Shown one piece after another: positions 21,806-34,243 of a DNA stretch of 64,000 nt. Below the pieces are notes generated by a model. It saw nothing but the letters and a program-made list of their open reading frames with translations. It was not told the DNA's origin and ran no database searches. Made by a program: the position numbers and the translations under genes. How positions within the stretch are numbered: the stretch's first letter is position 1; each line of letters starts with the position of its first letter. The stretch spans positions 6,852,764 through 6,916,763 of the forward strand of contig NC_054708.1 of assembly GCF_016097555.1 (NCBI RefSeq), in the 5' to 3' direction. This DNA comes from Gigantopelta aegis (taxonomy: Eukaryota; Mollusca; Gastropoda; Neomphalida; Peltospiridae).

Positions 21806-24800
21806 ATGGACCATATACCATGCAGCCACAATCAAAACAAGCAGTCCGATGATAAATTTAACATCGTCTGCGGTGATTTAGGACTTGGAGAAGGTCTCAA
21901 ACCGGGTGGGCTCGCGACGTTTCTGCAACTTGACGGAATAAAAGATGGTTCGTCATGCCAGTGCCAAAGTTTTATTTCCAAAGCTAACGGTTCAGAAAGC
22001 CGTTTCAGTGACGCTGTCGCCACACCTAAAAATAAACAATCTAAATCTTTAATCGGCAGAAGTAAAAGTAAATCTCTGTCGTCTGCAACAGAGTCGGGTA
22101 GTGCTGAAAGGTGTGAGGAAAACTTCCCGACGTACGCCGACGTTCCTCTAGGAACTTCGCTCCGGCAACAGAAAAAGATTTACGAACAGAACCTTGACTC
22201 CTTACTTAAAAAGCATGGCTGCTCAGCATCTGTGGAGTCAAATGGAAGTAATGTTTATCGTGATAAAAATGAAAATAATTGTAAGTTGTTTTAAATTTAA
22301 ACAGTTCTTTAGTTGATTTTAATTTAAACTCATGGTTTTGACAGGCTATCATCATGTTTGGAACTTCTTCAGTTCATCATGTCTGTTTTATAACCATCAT
22401 TAGGCCCTAATGTTTCCAAAAAATTTAAAATGATTGCAATTTCCAACACACACACACACACACACACGTAACTTTATGTTGTGTTTCAAAAGTGAAAATA
22501 GTTTACAATAAAACAATCAGAGCTACTGGTGATGGTGTCACTTTGAACAGATTTAGACTAGTTTGATTTGATTTGTATCACCTGTCTGAATTCTGTGATA
22601 TCTATGTTATACATCCATAAACCAGTGAGCAAGAAAAGATATAAAACATGACCCTTCCACCATCATCTCCTCCATCCCAGCTACAATGTATTGTGTTCTA
22701 AGTGTAGGCCTACATAATATTTTTTCACTTTTTTAATTTTATCTTTTTTGTAAAATGTTGGTATTGCATATTTATGCAACATCTAAGAATGGTCAAACAA
22801 GTTTTTAGATTACACAATTCCATAGACATTTAATAAATTCTTGGTCTTTTTTTTAATTTCAGGGCCAGGAGATGGGAAAATGTTAACTAGTGATGAAATT
22901 GAGAGAAAACTCTTTGAAGCAATGCAGGTATGAACTTTTTAACTTCCATTGTGTTTATAGTCACTGGTAATACTATACAGGTATATTCTACACTTACACA
23001 TGTTTGCATCTGTCAGTTGTCATGTATGTAAATTGTTAAAAACTATTCTGACAGTTGATATATATATGTAACTCGATAAATATTAAAACTATATAAAAAA
23101 AAAAGGGATTTTAAACAAATTATAATACATGGTTAATCAATAAGAAATTTTGTTTAACATGATAAGTTCAAAACCCAGTCTTGCAGAGAAAAAAACCCTG
23201 ACGCTGCCTTGTGCATGTAGGCTGCTCTTTATTACTGATGACCGCAACAGATTGTTTATATATACTTACCAACACACAGAACAAAAGCTGCACTGTGGCA
23301 CTGCCTGATCATGAAACATTGCTTGTAATGAAATAGAGCAGGTCCTGGTAGGGTCACCCAAGCTGGACTGGTCAAAGGGTAGAGACTAGACTAATATGGA
23401 CCGGACAGACAGAGGACATGTGTCAAGAAAGACAGCTGTCTAGGAGAAGCAAACTCCAAAATCAAAACTGGGCTGGAGAGGCTTAGAATCCAAGTACGGA
23501 AACTCCTAGGAGAAGGAAAACTCCAAACTCAAACCAAGTTCACTGAAGTCAGAGTACAGAAACTATGCATCAGCATTAGCGTGGAAACCGAAAGGAAATG
23601 TCTGTACATACACCAAGCTCTATGATCATCATGACCAAGTTTCATGGTCCCAAATGTTGTAAATTCTGAAATGTGACCGTTTAAACACTGGATCCTGTCT
23701 AAATCAGATAAATATTAGGTCAATAGTGTGATCTTGTTTAGACAGGTTTCACTGTATATAAGCACTAACTAGACAATTTTTTGTTTTCTTACACTGATAG
23801 AACATATGTGAAGATATGTGTATGTCCACAAAGATTGAAAGAATCAAATGAGGTGAAATACATGTAAATCGAAATAATTAAATGAGGTGAAATATATCCC
23901 CTCTCTGTGTTGCAGGAAGTGGAGGAGTTAAAAATTGAACTTGACACTTGTCAGAAGCGACTGGAAGCCAAATACGAGGCGATCGCAATCTTGAAGGCTC
24001 AGGTACATTTTTCTTTTTATCTTTTTTTTTTTTTTGTCTTGTTTTTTCTTTCAGAAAAATAAAACAAATAATACTTTTAGATTTTATTCTACTATTCTGC
24101 TAAATTGTACAGGATCAGTGTTTATATAACTCTGCATGATTATAGTGCTGGATGTATGAAAACCAAAATCTATTAGTAATTGTGTTTTGTAATTGTATTG
24201 GGCAAACTATTTTTAAAGAACATTTTATGTGCTGATACAATTTTTATTTTTTACAGACTAATGCAGCTGAAGAGAGTGTTCAGAAAAATAAAAGATTTGT
24301 CAAAGAATACAGTAAACGTGTGGCTGAGGTGAGTTATTTTTTACACCTTTAATTAGTGTTTAATTCACTATTAGACTGGGTTATATAGATCCATTTGTCT
24401 GGACCCTAACTTTGGTAATAAAAATGCTTGCTGAAAATTTAATGATGGGATTCAAGGGTTTGAATATCAGAATTATTTGTTAATTAACATATTATTTTAG
24501 TTTTTCTTGAAAACCATTATCAGTTTTTTGTGTGTAAAGCAGGCCTCTGACAATTGTGAGAGCGACAGTTTCATTCGCGCGTCGCTTGCATAAGTACAGT
24601 TTGCGTAACCCTTTTTTCATTCGCATACTGAATTTATGAGATGATTTACAGCAAATTTCTAAACAGATGGGTATAAGTTCATATTTAAGTATTTAGCCAA
24701 TTAAAAAAATATTAATATTGATTTTCAAGGAAATATTTTACAGTCTCAAATTGGCTATTTATTTAACCAGTATTCTTTTGAGTATGAGCCCTGTGTTCCT

Positions 24801-27800
24801 CCTGTTTCACTGGTTGAAGCTGGCATTTTCTTGCCTAGATTATTCATTTCCGTAGATCTGGTTTATTCTTCGTCGTCCTAATGTTTAGATGATATTAGTA
24901 TTGATTAAGTATTGCTTTGAAATACATGGATTCTGCTGTATCTTCAGGATATTTAGTCATTGAGAACTTACAAAGCTTGTTTTTCTTAAACGCAGGTGTT
25001 TAAGCATTGTAAATATATGTAGTTACATGTGTGTAAGACATAAACAGGCTTTGTAAATTCGGCCTATTGTGTTTACTCTTCCAAGGGTTTTAAATAAGAT
25101 TTTATTTGAACATTTTGTGTTTAGGAATGCCCGAGGAATCAGATATGAAGGAACTTACATGTATATGTGTATCTAATATATACCGGTACATATATTTATA
25201 CTTACCCATGATATCCATGTCATAAACGTATGTGACAATTAACCCGTGTAATAATGCTAATTTAAAGGTATATTAAAATTTGCAAGGTATTTTGGTAATA
25301 ATGTGTTGCTGTCAATGGATCATTTGTTTACAAGCCAACAACCTGTATACCTGAGCTTAACGTTTTCATAAGATTTGGTTAAAATGTGTGATGTCAAACG
25401 GATTTGTGATGATGTCATATTACCGATGAAGGTGAATTTAGTACTGTGATTGATTAAATATCAAATTAAAATTTTATTTTAGAAGTGTTATAGGATAAAT
25501 AGAATTGACTACTAATTTTTTTAATATGTAAAATATAAACCTCATCTAGTTAATCGGCAGAGCCTTGACAAATACCGATTAACATAAACTAGATTGATAT
25601 GTTCTATATTAAAAAACACTTGTGGCAAATCCTCTATATATACATGCCTGGAATGCTTCATTTTATTTCCAAAAATACTGGTTCCAAAAAAAAGAAATTG
25701 TTTAATAAATAATTTAAATAACTGGATGTTTTAAACAATAAATATTAGTTTTATTGTACATGATATAACAGCTATGCTATGCACAAGATATATACATTTT
25801 ATTATGCAACTGTCACATGGCTTTGCTACACAGTATATATTGAACTGGCTATTCATAAGCTTGTAGTAAAGACTTGTTCACAAAGCTTGATAAATTGGCA
25901 GGGACTAAGACTGGAAATGTATATGTAGGATTTTTGGTCACCAAACACAAAGAATGCCATGCATCTTTAGAAATTTCTTACCTGAAATGTAGACTTACCG
26001 GTAACATATTTCAGGGTGTGATAGATTGTTTTGGTGCATATAGACCCTCGTACTCTGAAATGAAGCAACAAACAAATTGTTAGAAGGTAAATTCAAATTC
26101 TGATTTTTAAACTAGTTCTATTTTTTATGACTTCACTGTATGAAAAAATTGGGATGGGAGGGGTGTATAGACACAGGATTTTGTAGATACATAATAAAAA
26201 CAAAACATATCATAAGTGACTCTACTAGGTGGTTATGGGTTTGAAATGTTTTATGCTATCTATTGCCAAGATAAATGGGGTACATGTCAATTCTACTTTC
26301 CATACCCTTTGGAAAAAACTCTGGTCAGGGTTGGCAATTCTCCTCGGATCAGCTGTTTTCCTCTCATGGAATATAGCATTTCCTCGCAATTTTAATCGTC
26401 CTTTCCTCCAAAATGTGTCAGATGGCACAGATTTTAACCTAGGATTTCCGGGACCCCTCTAGATTTTTATAAAAATTTTTACAGTTCACCAATTCCCACC
26501 CCTGTCTGGTACAATGTTATATTTTCACAATTTTCAGTTTCTTGTTGGAACATCATTTTGTATTGTTTACCAGATACCAGTACTGTTAAGACTACTGTGG
26601 AAATGAAATGAGAGAAACAAAATGTGATCTTGGTTTGCCAGTTTCAAATAATAATGCATGTCTTTCTGGTTATCTTTCATACTTTTACTTATTTTGCATT
26701 GTTCGCATTTTTGAAGAATGAATATTAACTTCTGTTTGTATCTTGCATTTTATAAGATTTTGGCACATATTTCACATTAAATTAGTCTTTGTATACAATC
26801 TTTTAATGTCTGGTCCTTTGTAATATGTCCAGAGTTCAGTGACAGATAGACCTCGTTAGAATGGCATTTATACCATCCAACCACAATTTGTCAAGAACAA
26901 TTGCACATCAGTGTTATTCTGTTTGTTACACCAGAATATATTGACACCTGATACAGAGTAAATTAACAAAGGTTGTGCATCTGATGTCTGAAAACATTTA
27001 TTTTTAACAACAGTATAAACTGTTAGATGCCACAACTAATTAAACATGCACCTATAATAACTCAAGTTGTCGATGTCTGCTAATATACAGGACAACTGAA
27101 AACTGCATTTTAGTATGTAGTATTATTATAATACAATATTACACTAAATACACATTTTGTAATGGATTAGTGAAATATGTGCCTCAATTTTGTTCATCCT
27201 TCTGGCAGTTTTATCCAGCAATTTCACAAATTTATGACAAGTTTTTTCTAATAATTTTCAATCATGGATTATTGGAGTTTTAGTATCTTTTTTGTCTTCT
27301 AGTTTAAACTATTTAAAAATAATAAAAATAAAGCAAACCAAATAACAAAAAGAAAGAAAGAAACAATCTCATTGACATATTGTTTTAGAAAGTTAGTGTT
27401 GACAAAAATCTTAAGTTTTTTTTATTCAAGTTTAAACTGTTTAAAAATAAAAAGAAGTCAAATCAACAAAAAAACCAAAAACAGTCTCATTGACATATTG
27501 TTTTAGAAAAAGAAAGAAAGAAAGAAATGTTTTATTTAACGACTTAGCAGCAAGGGATCTTTTATATGCACCAACCCATAAACAGGGTAGTATATACCAC
27601 AGCCTTTGATATACCAGTCGTGGTGCACTGGCTGGAACGAGAAATAGCCCAATGAGCCCACCGACAGGGATCGATCCAAGACCGACCGCACGTCGAGTGA
27701 GCGCTTTACCACTGGGCTACGTCCCGCCCCTTTAGAAAAATAATGCTGACTGTCTTGTGTTGACAAAAATTTAGAAAATTGTGTAGTTGTGATTTTAATA

Positions 27801-30800
27801 TAATAGTAAGATTTAAATGCTATGTCTAGATCTTTGATAGTAGATAAGCATCCTCCTACAACATTTTTTTTATAAATAATTTCAGTTTTGTTTGACATAA
27901 GAAAAAAAGTAAAAGTGTTTTGGAAATAACAAAAATATACTATTTTTGTGTCCAATTTAGTAAACAATTGGCTCAGAAATAAATAACTTGTAGTAAATAC
28001 CATTGCATGAAAAAAAGCGTTCCCTCTGGAATGGACTTTAGACACTTTTATAATAGATGTAAATAATTCTGGCTCTAACTAGACTAGATTCTGACTTGCT
28101 GGGTAGAACTGTCTGCATGGACACTAACATCGTTTGAAAGCCTTGTGCATGCTGCTTGTCTTGTAGGAAGTGAACCAGCTGCAGTTTGAACTGGAGTACC
28201 AGGAGTCGTCTTTCATGGACAGCCAGCAGACTTGGGCTGTCAGATTCGATAGGTAAATTACTTATCATACAGCTAGTATGTAGAGACATATCACACCTTA
28301 CAGTTCTAGCTAGACTTTCAGATCTGCTGGTGAGTCTGGTTGTGGTGAGGGAGAGAGTTTGGGTTGGTTTCAGGGGGTTGTGTTGTGTTAAGGGAGTCTA
28401 GTTGTGTTGTGTTGAGAGGGTCTGGTTGTGGTGAAGGAGAGAGTTTGGGTTGGTTTGAAGTAGTGGGGTTGGGTTGTGTTAAGAGAGTCTGGTTGTGTTG
28501 TGTTAAGAGAGTCTGGTTGTGGTGAAGGAGAGAGTTTGGGTTGGTTTGAGGGAGTGGGATTGGGTTGTGTTAAGAGTCTGGTTGTGTTGTGTTAAGATAG
28601 TTTGGTTGTATTGTATTGAGGAGTCTGGTTGTGGTGAGGGATAGAGTTTGGGTTGTTTTGAGGAAATCATGATGTGGTTGTGGTTGATGCTGATCATGCT
28701 TAGTAAAAATACACACGTGTACTTTCAGAGTTTCAATTTAATCTTGGTCATGGTGCTAACATTTTAATTTAAATTCATAAAGCTTATTTTGGGTATTTAA
28801 TTTTTCTTTTTGATTTATAATTTTTCTTTTTTTTCTAGTGAACTTTAGCATTAGCAAGAGCATATGTAATTATATTGACTCCCAGATTTTTTAATGACAT
28901 TAGGTTAAAATTCTGCTTTGTGTCCAAGTTTAGATTCTTCAAATCAGCATTCTACATTTATGTACATAGAAACATACATGCATGAATCAACCTACTGCAC
29001 ATATTGCTGATGGCCCTGTTTGAAGAAAGACGGGTCAAAGCTCAGCATGCGACGGTGTGATTACCGGTACCTGCTCATCGTGTTACCGGCACACTGTGTT
29101 ACCTGCACACCGTGATACCGACAGGTGATCTGTGTCTTGCAGCTATCACACCTATACCAGGTCACAGTGTCTGGTCCATCAGGCATGTAATCAACAGTTG
29201 GTACCAGGTGGCATTGTGGTGTGTCCACTTCATTCTGGTAGTAGTTTGTGTGGGCTCATTCTTGTAATAGTGTTTTCCCTAGCTTGCTTTAGCATGATGC
29301 GACACCATGCCACAATAGTCCAGCGCCAACTTGCCTTAATCAGTGCCATGCTGCCCTTTTTCAATAATTAATTCTAAAATGGCTTTTACGAAATGCTCAA
29401 AGCATTTGTTATTAATTAATAAAATATCCCTGTTATATATTTTGCCATTTATTTATTGAAGTAAGCAGATTAATTACATTTATTTTTCTTTCAATTATTT
29501 TTTGGAGGTCTTTAATTAAAAAAGAAAGTGGCCTGAAAATTGCTCCAAAATGTAGTCTACCATGCCTTGCCAAATGTCTAGGAAAAACACTCTGCAACAT
29601 TGGTCCATTAATCCAAAAACTTGATTCTTTTTAAATAACTTTACAAAATAATGAAATTTAGCACATTAAATCCAAGTCAGATAAACTTGTATAAGTTTGG
29701 TCTTTAAAATTCTTCAATAATAGTGCAATTATAATTTAATATTTAATTAGTATAAGTGTAAACATCTGTTATTGTTATTTGAAAATATTCTGAATGTATA
29801 TAATTATTTTTGCTAATAGTATACATGCAATAAAACAATAGTTAGACTTCTACTTCATTTGCTGCCTTTTAAATGGTCTGAGCAAGAAGTTCTACATTTG
29901 TTCAGTTTATCCATTGATAGGAACAGGGGAAGGGGTGGGGATGAGGGAGCCTGTGCCCCCTCACTTGAGAATGAAAATGTAAGAACATTTTGTCTTTCTA
30001 TATATAAATAAAGAAAAAAATCTGGCTTGTGCCCTCTCCCCCCCCCCCCCCCACTAGAGATTGTGCCACCTCACTAGAGATTGTGTCCCCACCCTCCTCT
30101 TCAAATATCGTTCCTACAAGCCTGCATGAACATAAAAATAACGATAACAACTGGTACCTTTTAACATTTATTTAAGTCTAGCTACTGTTAATTAATAATG
30201 TTAAACCCAAATAATAAAAATGTAAAGTAATCAAAATTTAAAAATTAGTTATTGCCATTCCTACAAGGTCATGTGTAAAACATTTTTGTTATTTTATGTT
30301 GTAATTTAAAACACTTCTTTCAATCAGCATACATTCTAAGTAGGTTTTGAAGCATTGTGTAAATAACCAAGAGGACGTTTTGTGTAAAACTGATTAATGT
30401 ATAGAGTGACTGATACTTCTTAACTTGACACAGAGGTCTTTGGTGCCTGCCCTTACTTTATTTAACATACTCTTGAAGCACACGCTGTTGGTGAACAGAA
30501 TGAAACAGCAAATACAGACCGCTAGTAAGTGTTTACCTACGTCAGGTGTCGTACTGGTGAGATTGAACATCATCGGTGTACAAGTGGCTTGATAGGTTTA
30601 CACCTTCAAGTGTTGTAGTTACAGGTGAAATTTCACACCTGCAGAGAGTCATTACAGGTTAATGACTTGATTATTTGCACAAAACTCAGTCATCACTCTG
30701 AACAGAGAGAGAGAAAAAGTTTCCTAGTAGCATGAAGCTATAGAATTTGTTATTTTAAAAATGTGAAACTAGATTTAATTTCATTTCAACTTATTTTAGT

Positions 30801-33800
30801 GCTTATATCCAATTAACGTTCAAGCACGCTGTCCTGGGCACACATCTCAGCTATCTGGGCTGTTTGTCCAGGACAGTGGGTTAGTTGTTAGTTGGTTAGT
30901 GGTTAGTGAGAGAGAAGAGGGTGTAGTGGCCTTACACCTACTGTACCCATTGAGCCCTTAAGAACTCGCTCTGGGTTGAAGCCGGTACCTACCAGCCTGT
31001 AGCCTGATGGCTTAACCACTACGCCACCGAGGCCGGTGTGTGTGAAACTAGAGTTGTTTTCATTTAAGCAGTGCTTTATTTCCTTCATATATGTTAAATG
31101 ATGGCTTTGGTCAGAAACCTAGTAGTATACAGATTTTCCCTTACAACATGTTGATTTGAATAGTTTTTTAAAACGCTAGCATTAGAATTGCTAGTATAAA
31201 TTGAACATGGTCTGTATATGTAGTTTAACTATTTAATTACCTTGCTGTTCCATATGATTTCTCAGTATACGCAAATTAATATTGAAAAAAAATTAGTATG
31301 GCTTAGTTGAAATAAGCTATTATTAGACAAATATATTTACCACAAAGGTCTAATTTGGTATTAAGAGATTCTTTGTGGTAATATTATATACACATACCCA
31401 TATAATACATGTATAATTTTATTGATGTTTTGAACTACCATTTCAAACAATGCTGACAATATTTGTAATGGACCAAAACTAAAACTGAACACTCAACCTA
31501 TCTCCCCCCCCCCCCCACCCCCCAACCCCCCCACACAATAATGAACACAACCAAAATACATGGAACAGATTTGCATAAACAATGAATGAAAATAACCGAC
31601 GAATAAATTGTTGTGATACTACTTGTAGATACAGGTAGACGTGCATATGCTTGTTACATTTATCTTCAGCTAATAGTGATTGTTTTTAAATGTTTTTTTG
31701 CTTCAGCTGTGGGACAGTTTTTTTCTATTATTTTGCATGCTATTATGTGGAGCAAGTCCTTGCTTGTAAGGTAATATCAAATAGCAATTGATTAATTTTT
31801 ATATTTATTTGTACAGCACCACTAGAGCACATTGATTAATTAATCATTAGCTATTGGATGTCAAACACTTGGTAATTCTGACATCTAGTCTTAGAGGAAA
31901 CCTTCATTTTTCCATTAGCAGCAAGAGGTTATTTATACGCACATTTCAACAGACAAGACAACACATACCACAGTCTTTGATATACCAGTAGTATGGCACT
32001 GGTTTGGTACAGAAAAACAAACCACTCTAAGAATGGTTCCACCAAGGGGGGTTGATCCTACAGCCAAAGCTCTTCAGGCATGTGCTCTCCTGACTAAGCT
32101 AAATTCAGCCACACTCATACATTCAGTGTGTGGAAGAAAACTACCCCGGTTAGTTTATTAAAAACTAGATGCTTGAGCACCAGGTGAACAAAACCTCATT
32201 GTTGTAATTTTGAGAGGCCGATTGAATATACATGGGGCTCTATCGGATAATCAGTTATACCGGTTATTAGCATAAATTTGACACACATCGGGGCTATGCA
32301 ATTAAACGGATTTGACTGTATAATGATCTATATCACCTTCCTAAAGGACTTGCTTTGCGTGGGTTGCTATTGGTGACGGTAACACTGGCTGTCTATCTGG
32401 TTTAGGGTGACTTTGACTCTGACTCGGAGGTTGAGGTAGAGGAGGTGGAGGATGTAGAGTACACCAGGTGTGCTGCGTACCTAGCTCACTGCTGGGACTA
32501 TGAGGTCCTCTACGACAGGTAACATGCTTTACACTCGCTTTCATCTTCAGTACACCTGCAGGTCTAGCTCTAGAAATTGCCTTAAAAATAGTTAATTCGC
32601 AATTTTTATTTGGCAAAATAATTTTATGTAATAATTGATATTTTGTTTGCAAATAACTGGGTTTTTGAAGATTTAACAGATAATTTGGTGAAATTTTCTG
32701 CTCACCCAGAGCTTCTAAAATGCTGGTTAGGATCTTATGTTAGTCATATTTTATGTATTTTGCTTATATTGTATTTGATTCTGAATCTGGTTTATTCATT
32801 TTCTTTTATTTTGAAAAGTATTCCTTTGATCTTATAATAGTTGTATGAGTTCAGTTTAGTAACCAAAAAAAAAAAATCCCTGGGCCATTAGTCTGAATTG
32901 TTTATGGTTTTTTGGTCCTAATTTTAAGAATAATTACTATGTAAAAAAAAAATCATTGTCATTATGTATTATATAACATTGTTACATTCTCTTGTATTTT
33001 TCTATTTACTGCTGAATTGTCTTTATACAAGGTACCCAGTGTTTACAAATGCATTGTATTCTAAACCAACCAAAATACCAGTTAAGAGAAAAGTTTCTCT
33101 CATCCTCAGGTATTTGGAACAGAGCTATCCCATGAAAGAAAGCCATGTAAGAAATTTCTATCTTACATGGGATATCACGCGCTTGCGTTTAACATGACGT
33201 TGTTGGTAATATATGACGTCATATTAATGTGAGGCGGTGACGTGAGGTCATTAGACACAGTTTTAAATTAATATTTTGTTATTAAAACCTTCATTTTAAA
33301 AGCTATCTTGTTAATTTGTAATGTTAAATTTTATTTAACACATGAAACAAACACGGCAAATACAATAATGTAGTTTATTTATGATAAAATTGTCAAATAA
33401 AGAAGTTACTTGTTCAGCCATCTTTGTCTGTTCGTGTAAAATAATGGTTTATTTACCGAATGAATGAGAGAAAAAGACTCCATCATATGTGGTCATGTGG
33501 GATAGAAAAAGTACAAGCCTCGTCCCAGGTTGAAATTTTCACCACCTCAGGTGTACTTTTTCTATCCCACATGACCACATTTGATGGAGTCTTATATTAC
33601 TTCCAGAGTTGCTGAAAGAATACTAGTTACCAGTAACAAAAAAGGTTTATTTCCAGAGTTTGCCAGGAGAATGATAGTTACCAGTAACAAAAAAGGATTA
33701 TTTCCAGAGTTTGCCAGGAGAATGATAGTTACCAGTAACAAAAAAAGGTTTCTTTCCAGAGTTTGCCAGGAGAATGATAGTTACCAGTAACAAAAAAAGG

Positions 33801-34207
33801 TTTCTTTCCAGAGTTTGCCAGGAGAATGATAGTTACCAGTAACAAAAAAGGTTTATTTCCAGAGTTTGCCAGGAGAATGCTTATTTGATGTCGTGTCTTG
33901 AAGCCCGGTCAGAGGAACTACGTCGAGCCAATTCTCACAAGATGGGTCAGTTTCGTAATTACATCAATTTTACTTTAATCTGTGGGATTCTGTGGGCTAC
34001 CATCTGCAGTATGTAATGATCTTACTTTATTGGGAGTAATAGGAAAGAAAAACGTATTGTTGCAGGATCATATTTGTAAAATGTTTTTTAGTAAGTTTAT
34101 GTTTGCAACTAACAGTTATATCATTTGTATGTATATTTTCTATGTGTTTGGCATCTATTTTACAAAAAAAAATACATCATTACAGAAGATGGAGTATTAT
34201 AAGGATG

Positions 34208-34243
<36 letters not shown>

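Noticed and set aside
27536-28045. Minus-strand 169-codon open frame
   Set aside because: It runs across dispersed repeat R1 and a SINE, so it is not a gene.
32341-32652. Minus-strand proline-rich frame of 103 codons
   Set aside because: Complement of the acidic alternative-exon candidate; low-complexity proline stretch, no family.
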